Assembly (NCBI RefSeq): GCF_035818675.1 | Contig: NZ_JAYKZZ010000007.1 | Span: 214,506-278,505 of the forward strand | Length of the DNA stretch: 64,000 bases | Reading direction: 5' to 3' | DNA from: Parapedobacter flavus | GTDB taxonomy: Bacteria > Bacteroidota > Bacteroidia > Sphingobacteriales > Sphingobacteriaceae | Shown here: piece by piece, positions 51,683-59,127 of the stretch | How positions within the stretch are numbered: position 1 is the stretch's first letter | How the letters are laid out: every line of letters begins with the position of its first letter | Position numbers and translations under genes: made by a program | The notes under the pieces: model-generated | The model's input: only the letters and a program-made list of their open reading frames with translations | What the model was told of the DNA's origin: nothing | Database searches by the model: none

Positions 51683-51704
51683 TACTGAGTACCGGAAAGT
51701 AATG

Positions 51705-51760
51705 TCTAACTACTAAAGACTAAGTACTAACTACTAGGTACTAAAGACTAAAAGCTAAAA
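51705..51760. repeat. eight phased 7-bp repeats before the GH3 gene
   Basis: TCTAACT, ACTAAAG, ACTAAGT, ACTAACT, ACTAGGT, ACTAAAG, ACTAAAA, GCTAAAA, in register, ending 1 bp before ATG 51762. The core (A/T)CTA(A/G) is shared with the array before lptB. Confidence 0.8.
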
Positions 51761-51761
51761 A

Positions 51762-53279
51762 ATGGCCATCATCAACTCGATATTCACATGGATCATGAAA
51801 AAGCGCATTCATCAGATTGAGCTTTTCATGAAATACCCGCATGAGGTGCAAGACGAATGGTTCCAAAGCCTGATCTCCACTGCGGAGGCCACCGAGTGGG
51901 GTAAGCAATACGACTACAATTCCATATTGACGGCCGAAACCTATAAGGAACGCGTACCTATACAAGATTACAACAGCCTTAAGCCATACATCGATCGGAT
52001 GATCAAAGGCGAGCAGAACATCCTCTGGCCATCGGATGTCAAATGGTTCGCCAAATCATCGGGCACCACGGCCGATCGGAGTAAGTTTATCCCGGTGAGT
52101 GAAGAAGCATTGGAAGACTGTCACTACCAAGGTGGAAAAGATATGCTCTCCGTATACTGCCACAACCGACCGGATGCCAAGATACTGACCGGCAAATCCA
52201 TGGTACTGGGCGGAAGCTCCCAAATCAATAATTTCCAATCCGATTCGTATTACGGCGACCTCTCATCGATTATTCTCCGTAACCTGCCTTTTTGGGCGGA
52301 AACGCACCGTACCCCCGACCTGGAGACTGCCCTCAACCCCGATTTCGAAGAGAAAATCGAAATTGTAGCCCAACGGTCCATCCACGAAAACGTAACCAGC
52401 CTATCGGGCGTACCCACATGGTACGTGGTGCTGGCCAAGCGAATGCTGGAACTCACCGGCAAAGATAACCTCCTGGAGATTTGGCCCAATCTGGAGTTTT
52501 ACAGCCACGGCGGTGTTAGTTTTAAACCCTACCGTGAGCTTTTCAGGAAGCTCATCCCATCCGAGAGCATGTATTACCTCGAGAATTACAACGCGTCGGA
52601 GGGGTATTTTGCGTTGCAGGATCAATCCGATTCCGACGACTTGCTGCTGATGCTCGATTATGGCATTTACTATGAATTCCTACCCATCGAAAACGTGGCT
52701 GATGAGCACCCGAAAACATTGGGTCTCGATGAGGTAGAACTGGATAAGAACTATGCGTTGATTATTTCGACCAATGCCGGGTTGTGGCGTTATATGGTGG
52801 GCGATACGATTAAGTTTACCACCCTACATCCCTACCGGATCCAGATTACCGGGCGCACCAAGCAGTTCATCAATGCATTTGGCGAAGAAGTCATCGTAGA
52901 TAATGCCGACGAAGCCTTGAGGCAGGCCTGTGCAGCAACCGGGGCCGGCGTACGCGACTATACCGCGGGGCCGATTTATTTTAGCGATGGGAAAGCAGGT
53001 GCGCACGAGTGGATTATCGAGTTTGAAGAGCCACCGCGCGATTTCGATCGGTTTTGCAACGTGCTCGATGCCACATTGCGCGAGGTCAATTCAGATTACG
53101 ATGCCAAGCGATTCAACGACCTGGCCCTGCGTTTTCCGGTTATCCACAACGCGGCCGAGGGCACGTTCTACCGGTGGATGAAGGCCCGGGGCAAGCTCGG
53201 TGGACAGAATAAGGTGCCGCGGCTGGCCAACGACCGGGCTTACCTCGACGATATTTTGGAGCAACTGCAAGCAAACTAA
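51762..53279 (+). CDS. GH3 auxin-responsive promoter-family protein
   Basis: 505 residues, bacterial GH3 family (acyl-adenylate-forming acyl-acid-amido synthetase fold). WFAKSSGTTADRSKFIPVS (about 90-108) is the ATP-binding P-loop-like motif, and YNASEGYFALQD and GRTKQFINAFGEEVIVDNAD are diagnostic. Plant GH3 enzymes join amino acids to hormones; the bacterial substrate is not known. It follows lptB after an 80-bp heptamer-repeat leader. Confidence 0.88.
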   Translation: MAIINSIFTWIMKKRIHQIELFMKYPHEVQDEWFQSLISTAEATEWGKQYDYNSILTAETYKERVPIQDYNSLKPYIDRMIKGEQNILWPSDVKWFAKSSGTTADRSKFIPVSEEALEDCHYQGGKDMLSVYCHNRPDAKILTGKSMVLGGSSQINNFQSDSYYGDLSSIILRNLPFWAETHRTPDLETALNPDFEEKIEIVAQRSIHENVTSLSGVPTWYVVLAKRMLELTGKDNLLEIWPNLEFYSHGGVSFKPYRELFRKLIPSESMYYLENYNASEGYFALQDQSDSDDLLLMLDYGIYYEFLPIENVADEHPKTLGLDEVELDKNYALIISTNAGLWRYMVGDTIKFTTLHPYRIQITGRTKQFINAFGEEVIVDNADEALRQACAATGAGVRDYTAGPIYFSDGKAGAHEWIIEFEEPPRDFDRFCNVLDATLREVNSDYDAKRFNDLALRFPVIHNAAEGTFYRWMKARGKLGGQNKVPRLANDRAYLDDILEQLQAN

Positions 53280-53301
53280 TCCGTTTACCATTCCTTATCC
53301 T

Positions 53302-53309
53302 TACCTTTG
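53302..53309 (+). promoter_or_regulatory. -7 promoter element of der
   Basis: TACCTTTG ends 8 bp before ATG 53317. If used, der is nearly leaderless, and the longer upstream frame cannot be the start. Confidence 0.5.
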
Positions 53310-53316
53310 TGGGCTT

Positions 53317-54618
53317 ATGGCAAATATCATCGCAATAGTAGGACGGCCAAATGTCGGCAAATCGACGTTGTATAACCGATTGACAGAAAGCCGGCGGGCG
53401 ATTGTCGACGATTTCAGCGGCGTCACGCGCGACCGGCATTACGGGCAGGGCGACTGGACGGGCAATAAGTTTACCGTCATCGATACGGGTGGCTATGTGC
53501 ATGGCTCCGATGATGTGTTCGAGTCGGCCATCCGCGAGCAGGTGATGATTGCCATTGAAGAAGCCTCGGTTATCCTCTTTATGGTAGACGTAACCACCGG
53601 TATCACCGATTTGGACGATGCCATTGCCGATGTGCTTCGCCGCAGTAAAAAGCCGGTATTTGTGGTGGTCAACAAAGTCGACCACCCGCTGTTGCAGCAA
53701 GAAGCCAGTATCTTCTATAGTTTCGGACTGGGCGAAATATACCCACTCTCTTCCATGACCGGATCCGGCACCGGCGAGTTGCTGGATGAGGTGGTGAAGC
53801 ATTTCGAACCGGAAGAAGAGGAAGACGAAGACCGTCCGAAATACACCATCGTGGGCAGGCCCAACGTGGGCAAATCGTCGCTCATCAATGCCTTGGTAGG
53901 CAAAGAGCGCAATATCGTAACGGCGGTCGCAGGAACCACGCGAGACTCCATCCGCATCGATTACAATCAATACGGCCATGATTTCGTATTGATCGACACG
54001 GCCGGACTTCGGCGCAAAACCAAGGTGAAAGAGAATATCGAATTCTATTCGGTGATGCGCACCATCAAGGCACTTGAAGAGTCGGATGTGGTTATTCTCA
54101 TGTTGGATGCCACCGAAGGCATCGAAGCCCAGGATATCAATATTTTCCACCTGGCCGAAAAGAACCGGAAGGGTGTGGTTGTGTTGGTCAACAAGTGGGA
54201 CCTGATTGAAAAAAACAACAAAACCACCAAGGTCTTTGAAGAGCTCATCCGTGAGAAAATAGCACCCTTCACCGATGTGCCGATCATTTTCACATCGGTA
54301 ACCGAAAAGCAGCGTATTTTCAAGGCATTAGAAGCAGCATCGCAAGTCTATAAAAACAAGGTAAAGAAAATACCCACTTCGAAGCTGAACGACGTGATGC
54401 TGCCGATTATCGAGAGCTACCCACCCCCGGCCACCAAAGGCAAATACATCAAGATCAAGTACGTTACGCAGGTCGGCGATAAATCACCCATGTTTGCCTT
54501 CTTCTGTAACCTGCCGCAATATATCAAAGAGCCTTACAAGCGATTCGTAGAAAATAAGCTGCGCGAGAACTTTGATTTTGAAGGCGTGCCTATCGAGGTG
54601 TATTTCCGGCAGAAGTAA
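53317..54618 (+). CDS. der: ribosome-associated GTPase Der (EngA)
   Basis: 433 residues with two tandem G domains (GRPNVGKSTLYNRL at about 8-21 and GRPNVGKSSLINAL at about 180-193; NKVD and NKWD specificity motifs) and a C-terminal KH-like domain. Acts in 50S subunit assembly. ATG 53317 matches the family start. The second 21-bp repeat array begins 23 bp after its stop. Confidence 0.97.
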   Translation: MANIIAIVGRPNVGKSTLYNRLTESRRAIVDDFSGVTRDRHYGQGDWTGNKFTVIDTGGYVHGSDDVFESAIREQVMIAIEEASVILFMVDVTTGITDLDDAIADVLRRSKKPVFVVVNKVDHPLLQQEASIFYSFGLGEIYPLSSMTGSGTGELLDEVVKHFEPEEEEDEDRPKYTIVGRPNVGKSSLINALVGKERNIVTAVAGTTRDSIRIDYNQYGHDFVLIDTAGLRRKTKVKENIEFYSVMRTIKALEESDVVILMLDATEGIEAQDINIFHLAEKNRKGVVVLVNKWDLIEKNNKTTKVFEELIREKIAPFTDVPIIFTSVTEKQRIFKALEAASQVYKNKVKKIPTSKLNDVMLPIIESYPPPATKGKYIKIKYVTQVGDKSPMFAFFCNLPQYIKEPYKRFVENKLRENFDFEGVPIEVYFRQK

Positions 54619-54640
54619 CTTTTTATACTCTCTAGATTTG

Positions 54641-54976
54641 CCTAACCCCTACATGGATTAGCCCAAACCCTATATGGATTCGGCCAAACCCAACATGTGC
54701 CAGTCCAAACCGGAGCACGGGAGCCTTAACCCCTACATGGATTTACCTAACCCCTACATGGATTCGGCCAAACCCAACATGTGCCAGCCCAAACCGGAGT
54801 ACGGGAGCCTTAACCCCTATATGGATTTACCTAACCCCTATATGGATTCGGCCAACCCCAACATGTGCCAGCCCAAACCGGAGTACGGAAGCCTTAACCC
54901 CTATATGGATTCGGCCAACCCCAACATGTGCCAGCCCAAACCGGAGTACGGAAGCCTTAACCTCTATATGGATTCG
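54641..54976. repeat. array of 16 tandem 21-bp monomers with 84-bp higher-order unit
   Basis: Exactly 16 monomers of 21 bp fill this segment. Four types recur in the order CTTAACCCCTA..., CCTAACCCCTA..., GCCAAMCCCAACATGTGCCAG and CCCAAACCGGAGTACGG..., giving an 84-bp unit; the last cycle lacks one monomer. They share a CNNAACCCC-like beginning. The array lies between der (+) and the antitoxin gene (-). It is open in one frame (7 codons per monomer), but no start, promoter or family supports a protein. Confidence 0.95.
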
Positions 54977-55024
54977 GCCGAACATTTACCGTTTCACAAG
55001 GATGGTTACGTTGATCTCCGGGTA

Positions 55025-55309
55025 TTATACCGATACCGGACTTATTCTGATTTGCCCACCGATTGCTCTCAATACTTTTATAATGGTCTCAAACTGTGGT
55101 CTTGCTCCCTCTGATAATGCTTTGTATAAACTTGGTCGGCTCATTCCTGTTTCTTGGGCTATTTTAGTCATTCCGACAGCTTTGGCAATATGCCCAATTG
55201 CAGTAATTACATCGGCGTCATTACCCTCTTCCAAAACAGCATTAAGGTATTCAGCAATCATTTCATTGCTGTCCAAATAGTCTGCAATGTCAAATTTTGA
55301 AGTATTCAT
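55025..55309 (-). CDS. HigA-like antitoxin (addiction-module antidote protein)
   Basis: 94 residues, matching the putative addiction-module antidote family: FDIADYLDSNEMIAEYLNAVL at the N-terminus and an HTH (MTKIAQETGMSRPSLYKALS, about 48-67) followed by PQFETIIKVLRAIG. It probably neutralises the upstream toxin and binds the 55652-55669 operator. Toxin-first order with a 5-bp gap. Confidence 0.88.
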   Translation of the reverse strand: MNTSKFDIADYLDSNEMIAEYLNAVLEEGNDADVITAIGHIAKAVGMTKIAQETGMSRPSLYKALSEGARPQFETIIKVLRAIGGQIRISPVSV

Positions 55310-55314
55310 TTTCC

Positions 55315-55644
55315 TTACTTTTTTAACCGGGCTTTAGCGAGTTCATCTTTAGCTAATTTTTTCCAAATTTCCTTTGCTTTTTCGATGTCTTGCTGTTGTG
55401 TGGATTTGTCGCCCCCTATGAGCAAAAGGATTATTTTGTTGTCCTTCTCTTTGAAATAAACCCGATACCCCTTTGCATAGTTTACTCTCAACTCGTTAAT
55501 TCCGTCTCCAACAGGTTTACTGTCGCCAAAATGCTCGTCATTTTCAATTTTCTGTATCCTGAAAATGATTTTAGCTTTGGCTCTTAAATCGTTTAGTTTT
55601 CTAAACCACTTGTCAAATTCTGTTGTTTTTTCAATAAAGAACAT
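55315..55644 (-). CDS. RelE/ParE-superfamily toxin (HigB-like)
   Basis: 109 residues: FFIEKTTEFDKWFRKLNDLRAKAKIIFRIQKIEND then GDGINELRVNYAKGYRVYFKEKDNKIILLLIGGDKSTQQQDIEKAKEIW in two halves, the pattern of the addiction-module killer family within RelE/HigB toxins. Related toxins cleave mRNA at the ribosome. First gene of the pair. Confidence 0.88.
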   Translation of the reverse strand: MFFIEKTTEFDKWFRKLNDLRAKAKIIFRIQKIENDEHFGDSKPVGDGINELRVNYAKGYRVYFKEKDNKIILLLIGGDKSTQQQDIEKAKEIWKKLAKDELAKARLKK

Positions 55645-55651
55645 CTAAAAA

Positions 55652-55669
55652 TGTATCCGTTTGGATACA
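55652..55669. promoter_or_regulatory. toxin-antitoxin operator (inverted repeat)
   Basis: TGTATCC-GTTT-GGATACA, 8 bp before the toxin start. It overlaps the minus-strand -7 element and the expected transcription start, so a bound antitoxin would block initiation. Confidence 0.65.
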
Positions 55670-55675
55670 AATTTA
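55668..55675 (-). promoter_or_regulatory. -7 promoter element of the toxin-antitoxin operon
   Basis: TAAATTTG on the minus strand matches TAnnTTTG, overlapping the operator by 2 bp. Confidence 0.55.
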
Positions 55676-55842
55676 CGAAATAATTTTAGTTGGAGAGCAT
55701 TTTTCACGCGATTATTTTGCGTTCCGCTATTGGCTATTGGTCATTATTCGTGGTTACGGATTTTCACAGGGATAGTGACGATAATCTCCGTGCCATTTCC
55801 ATCAGACCTGGCATCTAAGGCACCGTTCAACAGTTAGGCCAA

Positions 55843-58200
55843 CTAGGCACTGTCCTTATCGAGCGGCAAGGTGAAATGGAATAACGATCCGTGCCCAATG
55901 TTGCTTTCCACGCCGATTTCTCCCTGGTGCTCGTTGATGATCTGTGCGGCGATGAACAGTCCCAATCCGAAGCCTGATGGAGAGGCCTCCCCGGAGTCGC
56001 CTGCGCGGTAAAAGCGTTCAAAAATCCGATGTTGATTTTCAACAGCAACACCTATTCCATCATCCCGAACGCTTATCTTTATGGTTAGCCCGTCGCTTTG
56101 GCAGGCTACGGTCACCCGACTTCCATCCGGAGAATATTTAAAGGCGTTTACGATCAAGTTGGCCAGTACTTGGCCGATGCGATCACGGTCTGCAGTAACC
56201 AAGGGCAAATCGCAAGGAACAAAATGGAGGTCATGTTTCAGTCCACTCAACCTGATTTCTGCCAGGCACTCGCCGATAAGTGCATTCATATCAAACGTTT
56301 CTTTCTGGAGGGCGAGCTTCCCGCCGGAAACCAGGCCAGTATCCAAGAGCATGTATACCAACTTCACCATCCGATCCACCTGCCTATTCAATCTCGATAC
56401 CACCCGGGAGGCGGGCGTATTCTCGGCTTCGAGATGCCTGCTGATGATTTGCCCATAAGCCTTGATGCCGGTTAGGGGTGTTTTGAGTTCATGGCTCGCC
56501 GTAGAGATGAACTCATCCTTCAGCCGGTCGATTGCTTTTTGCTCGGTAATATCCACAGAAACAATAACCGCTGCCTGGGGCTCTCCTTTACCATCAAAAA
56601 GGGGCGATACCTGGTTATTCACCCAGATAAACGACCCATCTTTGCGAAGCATACGCTTTTCGATACTATAGGCCTCTCCCTCGTTAACCAATCGTTCGAA
56701 CAGGATGCCGTTGCGGGCGATATCGTCTGGATGAACGATATCGGCAACCGTCTGCTGCGCCATTTCCGATAGGTCGTATCCCAGCATCTCCGCCAGTTTT
56801 TCATTAGAAAACGTAACGCGCCCCGTAAAGTCCACTTTCAGGATACCGGCAATGCTTTGGTTAACGATGGCGCGGTAGCTTTCTTCCGACTTGGCCAACG
56901 CCCCCTCATTGTGCACCCGGGCGATGAAATCGATGGCTTGGCGCACATAGAGATCCAGCTTGAGTAATTCGGTATCGGATGGCCTGTGTGGGAGGCGGAA
57001 GTGCGTGGAAAGCACCGCCAGCAGGTTCCCTTTATTGTCGAAGAGGGGGGTCGACTGCACGGCACGGAAGCCCGATTTTTTCGCTTCGGCCACATATGGG
57101 GCAAATGGCCCATCCAATTCCACGTCCTCAATAATTACGCGTTTCCCACTCGCGATAGCGCGGCCACAAGCCGTGTGATCACCACAGTCTACGAATTGGA
57201 AGATATCTGCGAATTCATTGTCGAAACCCCGGTGCACAATAAGCTCCAATTTGTCGTTCAGCGTATTGTATAACTGGATATTACCGAAATCGGCACCAAG
57301 CAGCGCAATGGACGAATCCAAAATCTCTGCCAATGCCGTATTCAAATCCGTTATGGCCATCAGTCGGTTACCCGAATCGTACAACCCACGCATGGTATTC
57401 GATTCCGTCATTAACATGGCTTCCGATTTTTGCAGTGCCTTTTCGGCGACCTTACGTTCCGTGATGTCCATGGCAAAGCCGATCAGCTCCACAGGCGTCC
57501 CGCTATCATCGCGTTTTACAGTGGCCCGTGCGGAGATCCAGCGGATACCGCCATTGGGAGCATGGATGCGGAATTCGGTTTGGTAGTTTTCCGCGCCATT
57601 CACGGCTTTCATCAGCGATCGGTAGACACCCTGACGGTCTTCCGGCAGGATTGCCGGCAGCACATCCCGCAAGGGGAGACCATCTGTCAGCACCCTATCG
57701 GGCAGTGAAAGGTAGTATTTGATGTTTTCGTCGAGAATAACCCGGTTCCGTTGCACCTCCCAATAAAATGCGCCCGCCAGGCCGATGTCTAGGGATGGGT
57801 ACAGGGGCTCCCTGATGCTGGGGACGTATTTGGTAACTCGCTTTGATGCGCGGATGCCACTCAGTACCAAGGCGTAATGGCCGCTTTGCGGACCGTCGAA
57901 CTCCGATACGTGTATATCAAAATAACGGTTGTTGAACGTTGCCTCGGCGTGGTGGGATGCGTCTGCGATACCCGATTCGTTGGCCAAATCGGGTTGGATG
58001 GTTGTAAAAATAGACGGACACACCGCTTGGATCGTTTCACCGCATATCGCGTTGTCCGCACCCATGATATCACAGAAAATCCCGTTGGCTTCCCTAATGA
58101 TGTAAACGGGTGCCTTACGTCCTTCGGACCCACTGCGTTCCAGCAGGCACCATCCATAATTCAGCATATCCATTGCCGAGCGAGCGTTGTCTAAAAGCAT
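55843..58200 (-). CDS. PAS/GAF multi-domain sensor histidine kinase
   Basis: 785 residues, cytosolic. N-terminal PAS-like region (about 20-125), PAS/PAC (about 135-255, ending IGFAMDITERK), GAF (about 275-420, with a FGNIQLYN and HTACGRAI core), PAS/PAC (about 425-550), HisKA with His570 (STASHELKTPLTG) and HATPase_c (RDDGIGVAVENQ, GFGLGLFIAAQ). No signal peptide or membrane helix, so it senses an intracellular cue or redox state. The NarL-type regulator 148 bp upstream on the same strand is a possible partner. Confidence 0.92.
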   Translation of the reverse strand: MLLDNARSAMDMLNYGWCLLERSGSEGRKAPVYIIREANGIFCDIMGADNAICGETIQAVCPSIFTTIQPDLANESGIADASHHAEATFNNRYFDIHVSEFDGPQSGHYALVLSGIRASKRVTKYVPSIREPLYPSLDIGLAGAFYWEVQRNRVILDENIKYYLSLPDRVLTDGLPLRDVLPAILPEDRQGVYRSLMKAVNGAENYQTEFRIHAPNGGIRWISARATVKRDDSGTPVELIGFAMDITERKVAEKALQKSEAMLMTESNTMRGLYDSGNRLMAITDLNTALAEILDSSIALLGADFGNIQLYNTLNDKLELIVHRGFDNEFADIFQFVDCGDHTACGRAIASGKRVIIEDVELDGPFAPYVAEAKKSGFRAVQSTPLFDNKGNLLAVLSTHFRLPHRPSDTELLKLDLYVRQAIDFIARVHNEGALAKSEESYRAIVNQSIAGILKVDFTGRVTFSNEKLAEMLGYDLSEMAQQTVADIVHPDDIARNGILFERLVNEGEAYSIEKRMLRKDGSFIWVNNQVSPLFDGKGEPQAAVIVSVDITEQKAIDRLKDEFISTASHELKTPLTGIKAYGQIISRHLEAENTPASRVVSRLNRQVDRMVKLVYMLLDTGLVSGGKLALQKETFDMNALIGECLAEIRLSGLKHDLHFVPCDLPLVTADRDRIGQVLANLIVNAFKYSPDGSRVTVACQSDGLTIKISVRDDGIGVAVENQHRIFERFYRAGDSGEASPSGFGLGLFIAAQIINEHQGEIGVESNIGHGSLFHFTLPLDKDSA

Positions 58201-58348
58201 AGCTTGTCGTTAACTCGTGCTGACGACCCGCTTTCATCGTATCTGAACGTTGCCGGCCACCTGTTAGTACAAATCTAGGTAAAGTTGAATTTATATGCAA
58301 CCAGCCGCCTTTGCGACCGCGCTTTTGGCGACCGAAAAGTTGGAATAA

Positions 58349-58990
58349 TCAAAGCAACTCTTTGTTTCGCGCATAAGCAAGTAATTCTGTTATAGAGTTA
58401 ACTTGCGCCTTCGTCATCATCTTGCGGCGGTGAGCCACAATGGTGTGTTTGCTGAGGTGGGTTTTAGTGGCCGTTTCAATAATTGATAAGCCCTGGGCGA
58501 AATAGTGGAGCATCTCAAGCTCCCGGGCGGTGAACGGTATGTCGTCTGCAGGAAATAGCTTGGCGTCTATCACTGCCTTGACTTGGGGGCAAATATACGA
58601 CTCATTTTGGCCAATGGAGCGCAAGCACTCGATAACGATATCGACCCCGGAGGATTTGCTCAGAAACCCGTTGGGCTTGTAGGTTAAGATATGACTAACG
58701 ATTGCCGGGGTGGAGACGCTGCTTACCACAATGATCTTTGCCTTTTTGTTGATCCGCCGCGTCTCGTTGATGAGTGTCAGCGCATTTTTTTGCGGCAGGT
58801 AGTAATCGAGAAATAAACAGATCGGCTCATCGAAATGTTTTACCAAGAATTGTAGATACGCCGATTCATCATTTACAAATATGTGTGTCGATTTGAAAAG
58901 AGTAAGCCTTTCCAGAACCGCAGAAAAGGATTCCGCAAATAGCAGATGGTCATCATAGACAACGGCAATTGGGTTTCCTAATGAGTGCAT
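58349..58990 (-). CDS. NarL/FixJ-family response regulator
   Basis: 213 residues: receiver (about 5-125, Asp62 in LFLDYYLPQ) and LuxR-type HTH (about 145-205: FTARELEMLHYFAQGLSIIETA then KTHLSKHTIVAHRRKMM). A HisKA_3 kinase lies immediately upstream (59128-61065), the usual partner type for NarL regulators, so they probably form a pair. Confidence 0.92.
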   Translation of the reverse strand: MHSLGNPIAVVYDDHLLFAESFSAVLERLTLFKSTHIFVNDESAYLQFLVKHFDEPICLFLDYYLPQKNALTLINETRRINKKAKIIVVSSVSTPAIVSHILTYKPNGFLSKSSGVDIVIECLRSIGQNESYICPQVKAVIDAKLFPADDIPFTARELEMLHYFAQGLSIIETATKTHLSKHTIVAHRRKMMTKAQVNSITELLAYARNKELL

Positions 58991-59030
58991 GGGTATATTT
59001 GCATGTAACGATGGGACATTATGATGGCAA

Positions 59031-59038
59031 CAAAGCTA
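59031..59038 (-). promoter_or_regulatory. -7 promoter element of the NarL-type regulator
   Basis: TAGCTTTG on the minus strand matches TAnnTTTG, 41 bp before the start codon at 58990. Confidence 0.4.
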
Positions 59039-59127
59039 ACAATTAGTCTAATGACGAGAAAACCTCAAACCTAACAAAAAAACGTTATTTGCTTCGTTAA
59101 ATATAGCAATAATTAGTTGCGGATAAA

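Noticed and set aside
53200..53317. Extended N-terminus for der
   Set aside because: The extension overlaps the GH3 gene, has no similarity to Der and contains the probable -7 element.
54674..55114. Open frame of about 146 codons across the second repeat array
   Set aside because: Same reason: seven codons per monomer keep the frame open; the end runs antisense into the antitoxin gene and no family matches.
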